Assembly (NCBI RefSeq): GCF_014270035.1
Contig: NZ_JACNEP010000019.1
Location: 1 to 60,627, forward strand
Direction: 5' to 3'
Source of the DNA: Neptunicella marina
GTDB taxonomy: Bacteria > Pseudomonadota > Gammaproteobacteria > Enterobacterales > Alteromonadaceae
Length of the DNA: 60,627 nt
Under the pieces are notes generated by a model that searched no databases, was not told the origin of the DNA, and was given only the letters and a program-made list of their open reading frames with translations. Positions 26,983-37,154 of this stretch are shown in pieces. Each line of letters starts with the position of its first letter. Position 1 is the first letter of the stretch. The position numbers and the translations under genes are program-made.

Positions 26983-29604
26983 ATGACTCATAGTGTGCCA
27001 GTGGCAAAGAAACGGGCAGATTATCAGCCTGCTGATTTTGAAATTGAACACGTTAAACTGGCATTCTATTTAGATGAGACCCGCACCAAAGTGCGGGCTA
27101 TCTCAACAATCAGCCGGCGAGTGAAGCATGCCAACACCTTAGTACTGGATGGTGTGGATTTAACACTACTCAGCCTGAATATTGATGGCGAACCCTACCA
27201 CGATTATCTGCAAACTGATGCCGGACTGCAGATAAATATCGATGCAGACAATTTTGAATTGTGCATTGATACTCAAATCAATCCTGAGCAAAACTCTTCT
27301 CTCGAAGGCTTGTATAAATCCGCCGGAACCTACTGCACACAGTGCGAAGCTGAAGGTTTTCGTAAAATTACCTATTTCCTCGACAGACCCGACAACCTTG
27401 CGACTTATGATGTCTACATCGAAGCTGAGCAAGCTGCGTTTCCTTATTTGTTATCCAATGGCAATCCTACCGGGCAGGGGGAGCTTGAAAACGGCAAGCA
27501 TTGGGTAAGCTGGAGTGATCCATATAAAAAACCAAGTTATTTATTTGCTTTGGTCGCTGGTGATTTTGACTTGCTTGAAGATAGCTTTTCAACCCTGTCG
27601 GGACGTGAGGTGAAATTGCAGCTATTTGTTGATAAAGGCAATGCAGCAAAAGGCGAACATGCATTGGCATCGTTGAAAAAAGCCATGGCCTGGGATGAAC
27701 AGGTATACGGGCTGGAATATGATCTGGATATATACATGGTCGTCGCCGTTGATTTCTTCAATATGGGCGCCATGGAAAACAAAGGTTTAAATGTCTTTAA
27801 TAGCAAGTTTGTACTGGCAGATGATTTATCGGCTACCGATGAAGATTATTTCAATATTGAATCCGTCATTGCCCATGAATATTTCCATAACTGGACCGGA
27901 AATCGGGTTACGTGTCGTGACTGGTTTCAGTTAAGCCTTAAAGAAGGTTTGACGGTTTTTCGTGATCAGCAGTTTAGCTCTGATATGGCTAGTGCTGCGA
28001 TTAACCGGATTAATAACGTTAAAGTAATACGTGAGCATCAGTTTGCTGAAGATGCCAGTCCAATGTCACACCCCATCCGTCCTGATGAAGTAATGGAAAT
28101 GAATAACTTTTACACTGTTACTGTTTACAATAAAGGTGCGGAAGTCATTAGCATGTTACACAAAATGCTGGGGCAAACAGGGTTTCGTGCTGGTATGGAT
28201 CTGTATTTTGAGCGCCATGATGGACAGGCTGTAACCTGTGACGATTTTGTTAATGCAATGGCTGATGCTAATCAAAAAAACCTAAACCTGTTTAAACGCT
28301 GGTATGCACAATCAGGCACGCCAGAAGTGTTTGCCGATTACCTGTTTGATGAACAAAATCAAATACTAACGCTTAGTGTAAAACAAGTTAATGCCCCCAC
28401 GGCTGATCAGTCATATAAACAAGCTTTGTCTATTCCTCTCGATATTGAGGTGTTGGATTCGACGGGCACACCTTTACCTTTATTTAGCGGGCAACAAACA
28501 TCCGCTGTTTTGACACTGGAGCAACAGCAACAAAGCTGGTCATTTCATTGTGCCAATCAACCTGCAGCATTGTGTTTATTAAGAGATTTTTCAGCACCGG
28601 TTAAATTGCATTTATCACAAACAGATGAACAACTAAAACTCATCATGTTAAATGCCTCTGACGCGTTCAGTCGTTTTGATGCGTGGCATCAGCTACTTAA
28701 CCGCTATATCAATCAAACACTCGAATCTGAGCATCCTCAACAGGGGTTACCGCAAAAGGCATTATGCAGTATCAAAAATGTACTGGCTGAAGTATTAAAC
28801 GACGACAAAATTGATTTGGCGCTGAAAGCTGAAATGTTGTGTGTGCCTAGTTTTGAAACTATGGCGCAACTTAATTCTCAAATTGATGTAGAAGCGTTGC
28901 TTGCCATTAAACAGGGCCTTGAGCATTTTTTGGCAACAGAGTTGGTTGAAAGCTGGTTTTATCATTATCAGAACAACCAAACAGCAGCTTACGAATATAA
29001 TCAGCAGCAGGTTGCTAAACGCCGAATGCACAATGTTTGCCTTAACTACCTGTTGATTGCTGACGCGGCTAAATATGCTGAGCAAGCAAAACAACAATAT
29101 TTGTCGGCTGATAATATGTCAGACACCCTGGGTGTATTAAAAGCGTGTCAGGATAACCATGTTGCCCTTTTTGATGAACTGATGGCTGATTTTGAGCAAC
29201 GCTGGCAGCATGATGCTCTGGTAATGGATAAATGGTTTGCGTTGCAAGCAGGGGCTTTTCGCAGTGATATTTTATCGCGAATTGAATTGCTAAAAGAACA
29301 TAGTGGTTTTAGTTTACGTAATCCCAATCGTACCAGAGCCTTGATTGGAACATTTGCTTTTTATAACACACAAGCCATGCATCACATTGATGGAAGTGGC
29401 TACAAATGGCTTACCGAACAACTGATTTTGCTGGATAAAATTAACCCACAGGTAGCCGCGCGAATTGTTACGCCTATGCTGCAATTTAAGCGCTATGACG
29501 CGATACGTCAGCCGTTAATTAAACATCAGCTGATGCGTTTGGCTAACCAGCCTGACTTAAGTACTGATTTGTATGAAAAAGTGTCAAAGGCGCTAAATAT
29601 TTAA
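26983..29604 (+). CDS. pepN: Aminopeptidase N
   Basis: An 873-residue cytoplasmic M1 zinc aminopeptidase that removes N-terminal residues from peptides. The exopeptidase motif GAMEN is at 262-266; the zinc site HEYFHNW gives H298, E299 and H302, with the third ligand E321 (KEGLTVFRDQQ). Length agrees with the E. coli enzyme. AAGAGGTAGTA precedes the ATG. It follows two transporter genes and is followed after 19 bases by the DUF2835 gene. Confidence 0.97.
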   Translation: MTHSVPVAKKRADYQPADFEIEHVKLAFYLDETRTKVRAISTISRRVKHANTLVLDGVDLTLLSLNIDGEPYHDYLQTDAGLQINIDADNFELCIDTQINPEQNSSLEGLYKSAGTYCTQCEAEGFRKITYFLDRPDNLATYDVYIEAEQAAFPYLLSNGNPTGQGELENGKHWVSWSDPYKKPSYLFALVAGDFDLLEDSFSTLSGREVKLQLFVDKGNAAKGEHALASLKKAMAWDEQVYGLEYDLDIYMVVAVDFFNMGAMENKGLNVFNSKFVLADDLSATDEDYFNIESVIAHEYFHNWTGNRVTCRDWFQLSLKEGLTVFRDQQFSSDMASAAINRINNVKVIREHQFAEDASPMSHPIRPDEVMEMNNFYTVTVYNKGAEVISMLHKMLGQTGFRAGMDLYFERHDGQAVTCDDFVNAMADANQKNLNLFKRWYAQSGTPEVFADYLFDEQNQILTLSVKQVNAPTADQSYKQALSIPLDIEVLDSTGTPLPLFSGQQTSAVLTLEQQQQSWSFHCANQPAALCLLRDFSAPVKLHLSQTDEQLKLIMLNASDAFSRFDAWHQLLNRYINQTLESEHPQQGLPQKALCSIKNVLAEVLNDDKIDLALKAEMLCVPSFETMAQLNSQIDVEALLAIKQGLEHFLATELVESWFYHYQNNQTAAYEYNQQQVAKRRMHNVCLNYLLIADAAKYAEQAKQQYLSADNMSDTLGVLKACQDNHVALFDELMADFEQRWQHDALVMDKWFALQAGAFRSDILSRIELLKEHSGFSLRNPNRTRALIGTFAFYNTQAMHHIDGSGYKWLTEQLILLDKINPQVAARIVTPMLQFKRYDAIRQPLIKHQLMRLANQPDLSTDLYEKVSKALNI

Positions 29605-29623
29605 AGGGTGAAATATATCAGCG

Positions 29624-29845
29624 GTGAAAAGCTATTTTTTTCAACTATCTTTATCCTACCAACAATGTGAAAACCTTTACCGGCCAGGGATAAATTCAGT
29701 ATTGCTTCGTGCAGAATCAGGGGAAAAAGTACGTTTACCATCGAGTAACTTACGCCCCTACACTCAGAGTAATGGAATCCATGGTCGTTTCAGATTGCTG
29801 GTATCCGACAATAATAAAGTCAAATCCTTTGAAAGGGTTAATTAG
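29624..29845 (+). CDS. DUF2835 family protein
   Basis: A 73-residue soluble protein matching the DUF2835 pattern: Y/F-rich N terminus (SYFFQLSLSYQQC), VRLPSSNLRPY and GIHGRFRLLVSDNNKVKSFER near the end. It starts with GTG, with AGGGTGAAA upstream. Function is not known; it commonly follows pepN in marine gammaproteobacteria as far as I recall. It probably ends the pepN unit, although I see no clear terminator after it. Confidence 0.85.
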   Translation: MKSYFFQLSLSYQQCENLYRPGINSVLLRAESGEKVRLPSSNLRPYTQSNGIHGRFRLLVSDNNKVKSFERVN

Positions 29846-30037
29846 CATTGTTGCTAAAATTTCTTAAACTATAGACATTTAGCACCAAACTGTTGAGAAT
29901 AACTCAGCGTATCAACTGGTACGATTTGTTCTTGCTAAAGCCAAAAAATGATGTAATCATTTTGTTAACAATTATGAAGACATTCTGCTTACATCCTACA
30001 AGACGTACCTCAGCAGAATCGAGGGAGAACAGTAAAA

Positions 30038-32104
30038 ATGAAGAATAAGCCTCAACTGTCCAATAAATCACCCATTGCTCTGGGCGTTGCTGCAATACTG
30101 GCAGGTTTAGCTATGCCAGCTGCAGCAGCAAGCTGGGAAAAGGGTGATCTTTCCATCAGTTTTGATTCCAACTTTTCTATTGGTACCAGCTACCGTGTAG
30201 AAGATAGAGACTGGAGTTTAATTGGTAATAGCAACCAGCCTCAGTTTAATTGGGCGGGTTACAACGGCACAACCAATACTGTTTATGCTTCTAGTGATAT
30301 CTGGGCGCAATCACAAGGATCGTATTCAACTAATGGTGATAATAGTGATTTACTCTACGATCCGGGCAAAGCCTTTTCGACCTTGTTCAAGGGCTCGCAT
30401 GATTTAGATATTCGTTATAAAAACATGGGTGTGTTTTTACGCGGCATGTATTTTTATGATTTTGCATTAATGGACAGTGACAGGGATTGGGCAAACCCAG
30501 TCTCAGCAGCCAATATTGGTGTCACTAAACCTTTTGATCCTTGTTCCGATCCAAAAGCCAAAGAAGAGTTGTGTACTGATGCACGTTTCCTGGATGCATT
30601 TTTCTATGCTGATTTTGACTTGGGTAACGTGCCTGTGTCGCTACGTATTGGCGATCAGGTTGTTAGCTGGGGCGAAAGTACCTTTATTCAGCATGGTATA
30701 AATACCACAAATCCGGTTGATGTTAGTCGCGCACAAGCGCCTGGTGCCGAGTTAAAAGAAGTGTTTATTCCTGTTGGAATGGTTTACGCCTCATTTGGTT
30801 TGACGGACAACTTAGGTTTAGCTGCTTATTACCAATATGAGTGGGAGCGTAGCCGTTTACCTCAGTCAGGCAGTTATTTCTCCACTAATGACTTTGCAGG
30901 TGAGGGCGGTCAACAAGCGTTAGTACAGCTTGGTTTTACCGGTAATCCCGATATCGATCTGAATTTCCTGTTAGCTAACTTAAATGCTTTGGGCGGTGCA
31001 TTGAAATCCGGAGCCAGTGCAGAACAAATTGGTCAGGCGTATTTAGCATTCCCAACCAAAGTTGCTGTGCGTGGATATAGTGATGCTGCACATCACGACG
31101 CGGATGATGCCGGTCAGTACGGTATTAAACTTTCTTACTATTCTGAAGCGTTAAACGATACTGAATTTGGTTTTTATCACATTAATTACCATAGTCAGCG
31201 TCCGCTTATTTCTGGTGTGACATCTGATTTTACCGCTGCAAGTATTGGTGCAGACTTAGCTTATTTAGCGACTCACACCATTGATAAAAATAACCTGACC
31301 GATTTACGTGCTTTTACTAAAGCAGAATTTGGATATCCGGAAGATATCAAGTTATATGGCTTTAGTTTTAATACTACCGTGGGTGAAACCGCATTGGCGG
31401 GTGAAATTGCTTACCGTCAGGATGAGCCACTGCAAATTGATGACGTTGAATTATTATATGCTGGTATGCCTCAGCAGTTAGCTTACGCTGGCCTGCGTCC
31501 GGATTTAGAGGGTATTTCGCAATTAGATAATTATCTGGGTTATACCGTTGGACCGGGTGATACTGCCCAGGGGTACGTATTGTCTGACACAGTTCAGGCT
31601 CAGGTGACGGCGACTCACTTATTTGGTCCGGCACTGGGAACTGACAACTTAGTGGTACTGGGCGAGGTGGGTTACGTTGAAATTAACGATATGCCAGATC
31701 CTTCCGTATTACGTTTAAATGGCCCTGGTACAGGTCGCAGTGGCCCGATACCTGGCAAAGAAGGTCTGCACACCGGTTTATCTAACGGGCCTGAAACCAA
31801 TCCATTCCCAACTTCCAGTGCATGGGGTTATCGTTTATTGGCCAAAGCCGACTTTAACAACGTGTTTTCTGGTGTAAATATGTCACTGCGTGGCACGTTT
31901 GCCCATGATGTTGATGGTATTACACCTGATCCATTGTTCTTATTTGTTGAAGGTAGAAAATCGAGCAGCATTGCGCTTGATTTTGATTACCTGAGTCGCT
32001 GGTCAGCCAGTATGTCATATAACGCATATTGGGGTGGTGTCGGTACCACCAATGCGTTGGCAGACCGCGATTATGTGTCATTCAATATTAAATATTCAAT
32101 CTAG
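30038..32104 (+). CDS. DUF1302 outer-membrane protein
   Basis: A 688-residue exported protein. The signal peptide runs about 1-31 (ILAGLAMPAAAA). The mature part is built of alternating hydrophobic strands and ends in a typical outer-membrane barrel terminus (YVSFNIKYSI). DUF1302 proteins are predicted outer-membrane channels often encoded with DUF1329 proteins and RND pumps, as here. GAGGGAGAACAG precedes the ATG. The next gene starts 10 bases after its stop. Substrate unknown; hydrophobic compounds or lipids are the usual suggestion. Confidence 0.85.
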   Translation: MKNKPQLSNKSPIALGVAAILAGLAMPAAAASWEKGDLSISFDSNFSIGTSYRVEDRDWSLIGNSNQPQFNWAGYNGTTNTVYASSDIWAQSQGSYSTNGDNSDLLYDPGKAFSTLFKGSHDLDIRYKNMGVFLRGMYFYDFALMDSDRDWANPVSAANIGVTKPFDPCSDPKAKEELCTDARFLDAFFYADFDLGNVPVSLRIGDQVVSWGESTFIQHGINTTNPVDVSRAQAPGAELKEVFIPVGMVYASFGLTDNLGLAAYYQYEWERSRLPQSGSYFSTNDFAGEGGQQALVQLGFTGNPDIDLNFLLANLNALGGALKSGASAEQIGQAYLAFPTKVAVRGYSDAAHHDADDAGQYGIKLSYYSEALNDTEFGFYHINYHSQRPLISGVTSDFTAASIGADLAYLATHTIDKNNLTDLRAFTKAEFGYPEDIKLYGFSFNTTVGETALAGEIAYRQDEPLQIDDVELLYAGMPQQLAYAGLRPDLEGISQLDNYLGYTVGPGDTAQGYVLSDTVQAQVTATHLFGPALGTDNLVVLGEVGYVEINDMPDPSVLRLNGPGTGRSGPIPGKEGLHTGLSNGPETNPFPTSSAWGYRLLAKADFNNVFSGVNMSLRGTFAHDVDGITPDPLFLFVEGRKSSSIALDFDYLSRWSASMSYNAYWGGVGTTNALADRDYVSFNIKYSI

Positions 32105-32114
32105 GGAGACGTAC

Positions 32115-33482
32115 ATGATGAATAAATTTGCCCTAGTCACGACAGCCATTGCCTTAGCTTGCGGTTCAGCTGGATTGCAGGCTAAAGTTTCAGACGCTGA
32201 AGCGGCCAAATTAGGAAGTGAATTAACCCCAATGGGGGCGGTAAAGTCAGCAAATGCAGATGGTAGTATTCCGGCCTGGACCGGTGGAATCACTCAACCA
32301 CCAGCAGGCTATAAAGTGGGGGATCATCATCCTGATCCTTTTGCCTCTGATAAGCCTTTATTTACTATTACTGCAAAAAACTATAAAGATTATGCAGACA
32401 ATTTAAGTGATGGTCAGAAAAAGTTATTTGAAACTTATCCTGATACTTACGCAATGCCGGTTTATCAAACTCGCCGTTCTGCGTCGTTTCCACAATTTAC
32501 TTATGATGCGGTAAAACAAAACGCAACACATGCAGAGTTAGTGGAAGGCGGTAATGGGGTTAAAAATGCATCAGTAAGCATTCCGTTCCCGTTCCCTAAA
32601 AATGGACTCGAAGCGATTTGGAACCACATATTGCGTTATCGTGGAAATGCTATTTCCCGTTTTGGTGGACAGGCGGCTGTTACCGCTTCGGGTGATTACA
32701 ACATCATAGGTTTTGATGATGAATTATTGGTTAAATATGCTGATACCAGCCTGACGCCTGAACAGCTGATGGAAGAAAACATGGTAATGAAGTTTAAACA
32801 AAAAGTAACTTCACCAGCACGTTTAGCCGGAACTGCATTGTTAGTTCATGAAACCATGGACCAGGTGAGAGAACCTCGTCAGGCATGGACATATAATACG
32901 GGCCAGCGTCGTGTACGCCGCGCGCCAAATGTTGCCTATGACGCACCTGGAACCGCTTCTGATGGTCTGCGTACCAGCGATGATTTTGATATGTTTAATG
33001 GTGCACCGGATCGTTATGACTGGACGCTTAAAGGTAAAAAAGAGTTATATATTGCATATAACTCCTACAAATTACACAGCGATAAAGTGACCTATGACGA
33101 AATCCTTAAGCCAGGACATATAAACCCTGACTTAACCCGCTATGAAAAGCATCGTGTGTGGGTGGTGGAAGCAAACCTTAAACCTGAATTCCGTCATGTA
33201 TATCAAAAACGTGTGTTCTACATTGATGAAGATAGCTGGCAAATTCAAATAGCTGATTTATATGATAACCGCGGTGAATTGTATCGAGTCGCTGTAGCAC
33301 ATGGGTTAAACTACTATGAAGTACCAACCCAGTGGTCTACCCTTGAGGTTTATCATGATCTGAACTCTCGTCGTTATTTGGCGCTAGGTTTGGATAATGA
33401 AACCAAAATGTATGACTTCTCTATTAAGCCTGATGACAGTGAGTTCACACCGCAGGCACTGCGAAGAGATGGTTTAAGATAA
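32115..33482 (+). CDS. DUF1329 periplasmic protein
   Basis: A 455-residue exported protein with signal peptide about 1-24 (LACGSAGLQA). The mature part matches DUF1329 throughout: PMGAVKSANADGSIPAWTGG near the start and SRRYLALGLDNE near the end. As I recall, the family is grouped with LolA/LolB-like lipid-binding folds, which would make it a periplasmic lipid carrier; this needs a structure search. The ATG pair at 32115/32118 follows an AGGGAG at the DUF1302 stop; the longer frame from 32034 lies inside that gene. Confidence 0.87.
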   Translation: MMNKFALVTTAIALACGSAGLQAKVSDAEAAKLGSELTPMGAVKSANADGSIPAWTGGITQPPAGYKVGDHHPDPFASDKPLFTITAKNYKDYADNLSDGQKKLFETYPDTYAMPVYQTRRSASFPQFTYDAVKQNATHAELVEGGNGVKNASVSIPFPFPKNGLEAIWNHILRYRGNAISRFGGQAAVTASGDYNIIGFDDELLVKYADTSLTPEQLMEENMVMKFKQKVTSPARLAGTALLVHETMDQVREPRQAWTYNTGQRRVRRAPNVAYDAPGTASDGLRTSDDFDMFNGAPDRYDWTLKGKKELYIAYNSYKLHSDKVTYDEILKPGHINPDLTRYEKHRVWVVEANLKPEFRHVYQKRVFYIDEDSWQIQIADLYDNRGELYRVAVAHGLNYYEVPTQWSTLEVYHDLNSRRYLALGLDNETKMYDFSIKPDDSEFTPQALRRDGLR

Positions 33483-33499
33483 TATCGCTTAGCAGGAGC

Positions 33500-33530
33500 A
33501 AACGGTTGGCTTAGCCAGCCGTTTTTATTT
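33500..33530 (+). terminator. Internal terminator-like hairpin in the DUF1302/RND cluster
   Basis: An 11-bp stem AAACGGTTGGC/GCCAGCCGTTT with one G-U pair, a TTA loop and T-rich sequence after it. It lies between the DUF1329 gene and the YCF48-like gene, so it may lower expression of the pump relative to the outer-membrane and periplasmic parts. Confidence 0.7.
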
Positions 33531-33554
33531 GTAACAAGGAAAAATATAGAAAAT

Positions 33555-34556
33555 ATGAAAATTTATAAACTTTCATCTTTGCTGGTTTGTATTTGTGTCC
33601 TTGTAACAACAAAAAGTGTTGTTGCGGCTGATGCATATATGGCGCCGCTAGCCAGTAAATCTCTAATGCTTGATATTGCCAGGGTTAGTGACGAGAAGTT
33701 AATTGCGGTGGGAGAAAGAGGTCACATACTGACTTCCGTCAATGGACTTGACTGGCAGCAACAAGCTGTTCCTACCACAGCAACACTAACCGCAGTTTAT
33801 TTTTTAGATGAGCAACACGGTTGGGCAGTGGGACATGATGCGACTATTCTGGCAACTACCGATGGTGGCATTTCATGGACAATTCAGTGGCAAAATCCAG
33901 AGCTGGAAAAGCCGCTTATGGATGTGCACTTTTTTAATTTAAAACAAGGTATAGCTATTGGAGCGTATGGCTTGTTTTATCGTACCGAGGATGGCGGACA
34001 AAACTGGACTCGTGAGTTACATGCCGAGTTTTTAAGTGAAGATGACCAGGCCTATCTCGAGGATCTGAAAAAAGAAGATGTTTCTCTTTATAAGCAGGAA
34101 CTGAGTTCCATATTACCGCATTTAAATCATCTGTCGGATAATCAGGGAAATACCCTTTATTTAGTGGGTGAAGCTGGCTTAATTGCTTTTTCAGAAGATG
34201 AAGGTAAAAGCTGGCAACGGTTGGATATCAATTATTATGGTTCTTTCTTTGCGGTACATCAGCAGGCGTCAGGCGCAATTTTTGCGGCTGGTCTGCGTGG
34301 AAACGTGTACCGTATTGAAGATGGCAATCCGGTACATCTTAAATCTTTAATCAATTCGTCAATTAATGACATAGTGGAACTGGATAATAATCAGCTGGTG
34401 ATGGTGGGCAATAATGGGCGTTACCTTAATGTATCGGGCGACAGTATCACTGCTGGTCAAACCGCAGAGGGGAAAGCCATTGTTGGAGCTGTGTGGTTTA
34501 AAGGTCAAATCGTTACCGCGACTGAAGCGGGTTTACAAATTTTAAATATTAAGTAG
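33555..34556 (+). CDS. YCF48-like beta-propeller protein, exported
   Basis: A 333-residue protein with a signal peptide about 1-24. The mature part repeats the pattern of YCF48/BNR-type propellers: AVYFLDEQHGWAVGHDATI, then TTDGGISWTIQW, then TEDGGQNWTRE, and SEDEGKSWQRL. In other bacteria this family is named for photosystem II assembly factors, but here it is a periplasmic companion of an RND pump. It is 11 bases before the pump gene, so the two are cotranslated or at least cotranscribed. Confidence 0.87.
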   Translation: MKIYKLSSLLVCICVLVTTKSVVAADAYMAPLASKSLMLDIARVSDEKLIAVGERGHILTSVNGLDWQQQAVPTTATLTAVYFLDEQHGWAVGHDATILATTDGGISWTIQWQNPELEKPLMDVHFFNLKQGIAIGAYGLFYRTEDGGQNWTRELHAEFLSEDDQAYLEDLKKEDVSLYKQELSSILPHLNHLSDNQGNTLYLVGEAGLIAFSEDEGKSWQRLDINYYGSFFAVHQQASGAIFAAGLRGNVYRIEDGNPVHLKSLINSSINDIVELDNNQLVMVGNNGRYLNVSGDSITAGQTAEGKAIVGAVWFKGQIVTATEAGLQILNIK

Positions 34557-34567
34557 GGAATGGCTCT

Positions 34568-36892
34568 ATGCTGACAACAAAAAAAGCCATTGCGATATGT
34601 GAAAGCGCTATCTTTAGCCATAGACGCTTAGTACTCGCCATTTTTGCGCTATTAACTCTTTTTCTTGGATATCAGGCCACTCAACTAAAACTGGACGCCT
34701 CATTTACTAAGAATATTCCGCTTAATCATCCCTATATGCAAACCTATATGAAGCATCAAAAGGATTTTGGTGGAGCAAACAGTATTTTGGTTGCGGTGTG
34801 TGATAAAGACAGTGACATTTTTAATCAGGATTTTTTTGATACCTTAAAAAAAGTGCATGACCAGTTGTACTTTATTCCAGGGATAGACAGGGCACAGGTT
34901 AGCTCGCTTTACTCTCCTTCCACTCGCTTTACCGAAGTGGTGGAAGATGGTTTTGCAGGTGGGCCGGTTATCCCTGCCGATTTTAATTCTTCGAATGCCA
35001 GTGCGCTTGAAAAAGTCAGGGAAAATGTGATCAAGGCCGGTATTGTCGGGCGCATGGTGTCAGATGACTTTAGCTGTTCGATGGTTAATGCCCGATTACT
35101 GGAAATCAATCCGAATACCGGAGAAAAGCTTAATACCATTGAACTGGCTGAGCGTTTAGAAAAACAAATTCGCGGTGAGTTCGAAAACGATAAAATCTCT
35201 ATTCACATTATTGGTTTTGCCAAAATGGTGGGTGATGTTGCCAACGGTGCAAAAGGGGTTTTACTGTTTTTTGCCATAGCCATCGCGATTACCGGCCTGA
35301 TGGTATATCTGTTTTCAAAATCATTGCAGAAAACTGTGTTAACCATAGTGTGTTCGATTGTTTCAGTTATCTGGCAGTTGGGCATACTTACGTTGTTGGG
35401 GTTTGGCCTCGATCCGATGTCAATTCTGGTGCCTTTCCTGATATTCGCCATCGGGGTAAGTCACGGTGTGCAAATGATCAATGCTGTGGGCAAGGAAGTT
35501 CGCAAGGGCTTAACGGTTTGTAAAGCGGCCCAATTTGCTTTTGTCAGTCTGGCATTACCCGGTGGTATTGCGCTGTTATCCGATACTGTGGGCTTTTTAA
35601 CTCTGTTGGTTATCGATATAGGTATCATCCGTGAATTGGCGATTACAGCCAGTATAGGTGTGGCTGTTATTATCCTGACTAACCTGATTTTGTTACCTGT
35701 GCTGACGTCTTATATTCGATTGGGTGAGAATTACAAAAGTCGTTTTGTTAATAAGTCACTGACCGCGGACAAATACTGGCGTTGGATGTCTGGTGCAGCA
35801 ACCACTCGCAACGGCATTATTATTGTCGTGGTGAGTTTAGTGTTATTTGCATTTGGACTATATCAGTCAGGAAAAATGCAGATAGGCGACTTAGAGAATG
35901 GCGCCGCAGCGCTGCATGAATCTTCTCGTTACAATCAGGACACCTTCTTAATTACAGATAAGTTCGCCATTACAGTGGATTATATGTCTGTACTGGTTGA
36001 AACCACCGAAGATGGGTGTACGTCTCATTCTGTGATGCAAGCCATTGATGACTTCCAATGGAAAATGACTAACGTTCCTGGGGTACAGTCCAGCGTTAGT
36101 CTGGCTTCCGTGGCTAAAATTGTGAACGCAGGGTACAACGAGGGAAATCCTAAGTGGCGTGTATTACCGCGTAATCAGCAAACTCTGGTACAGGCAATTG
36201 CTCGTATTCCTACTTCGTCAGGGTTGCTGAATGGCAACTGCTCGGTCATGCCAGTTATTTTGTTTATGCAGGATCACAAAGCTGAAACCATTGAAACTGT
36301 CATTGCTGCGGTTAAGGATTATCGTCAGCAGTACGAAACCAATGATCTGAAGTTTAAACTGGCATCCGGTCCTGTTGGTGTCATGGGCGCAACCAATGAA
36401 GCAGTAAAAGGTGCTCAAAACCCAATGATGTGGTACGTATTTGGTGCTGTTATCTTATTATGTTTATTGAGTTTCCGATCTCTGCGTTCCACTCTGGTGG
36501 TTGTGCTGCCACTTTATTTGGTATCTGTACTGGCGCAGGCATTGATGACTTATCTCAATATTGGCTTAACGGTATCGACGTTACCCGTTATTGCCTTAGG
36601 TGTCGGTATAGGTGTTGATTATGGTATTTATATCCTGTCGACAATGAATGAAAAACTTAAACAAAATATTCCGGTGCAACAGGCATATTATGAAGCCCTG
36701 CAGGAAAGGGGCAGTGCGGTATTATTTACCGGTATTACACTGGCTATTGGAGTGAGTACCTGGGTATTTTCAGCGCTGAAATTTCAGATGGATATGGGCA
36801 TATTGTTAACCTTTATGTTTGTGGTCAATATGTTGGGGGCGATTATAGTCTTACCAGCACTTGCTTCACTATTTTGGTATAAGAAACAGTAA
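34568..36892 (+). CDS. RND superfamily transporter (HAE3/MMPL-like)
   Basis: A 774-residue inner-membrane protein with two halves of the RND layout: one helix, a large periplasmic loop (about 38-215), five helices, then the same again. Helix 4 region FLIFAIGVSHGVQMINAV and its counterpart VIALGVGIGVDYGIYIL are the proton-relay segments of MMPL/HAE3 proteins. Cysteines sit in both periplasmic loops. There is no adaptor or TolC-type gene; the DUF1302 and DUF1329 partners may fill those roles. Likely cargo is lipid or another hydrophobic molecule (inference from family). Confidence 0.9.
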   Translation: MLTTKKAIAICESAIFSHRRLVLAIFALLTLFLGYQATQLKLDASFTKNIPLNHPYMQTYMKHQKDFGGANSILVAVCDKDSDIFNQDFFDTLKKVHDQLYFIPGIDRAQVSSLYSPSTRFTEVVEDGFAGGPVIPADFNSSNASALEKVRENVIKAGIVGRMVSDDFSCSMVNARLLEINPNTGEKLNTIELAERLEKQIRGEFENDKISIHIIGFAKMVGDVANGAKGVLLFFAIAIAITGLMVYLFSKSLQKTVLTIVCSIVSVIWQLGILTLLGFGLDPMSILVPFLIFAIGVSHGVQMINAVGKEVRKGLTVCKAAQFAFVSLALPGGIALLSDTVGFLTLLVIDIGIIRELAITASIGVAVIILTNLILLPVLTSYIRLGENYKSRFVNKSLTADKYWRWMSGAATTRNGIIIVVVSLVLFAFGLYQSGKMQIGDLENGAAALHESSRYNQDTFLITDKFAITVDYMSVLVETTEDGCTSHSVMQAIDDFQWKMTNVPGVQSSVSLASVAKIVNAGYNEGNPKWRVLPRNQQTLVQAIARIPTSSGLLNGNCSVMPVILFMQDHKAETIETVIAAVKDYRQQYETNDLKFKLASGPVGVMGATNEAVKGAQNPMMWYVFGAVILLCLLSFRSLRSTLVVVLPLYLVSVLAQALMTYLNIGLTVSTLPVIALGVGIGVDYGIYILSTMNEKLKQNIPVQQAYYEALQERGSAVLFTGITLAIGVSTWVFSALKFQMDMGILLTFMFVVNMLGAIIVLPALASLFWYKKQ

Positions 36893-36906
36893 TTTTATTT
36901 TGAACC

Positions 36907-36935
36907 AAAAAAGGGGAGCATTTGCTCCCTTTTTT
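36907..36935 (+). terminator. Terminator after the RND gene
   Basis: GGGAGCA/TGCTCCC stem flanked by six A and six T; ends the DUF1302-RND cluster. Confidence 0.9.
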
Positions 36936-37154
36936 GTTATTTTGCGAGCTACATCCTAATAAATGCAATTTATTAATAAATAATTAACATTTGAGGCGAT
37001 TTAATACACATATGTTTGGGATAAACCGATTGCATGATGCTTATTACGGTCGCGAAAATGTGATTTATTTTTAATATGGAATTAGAAAAAACTATATATA
37101 TCTCAGTCTCTTGTTACAATATATGGGTTAACGCGATCTCAACAAGGTAATAAA

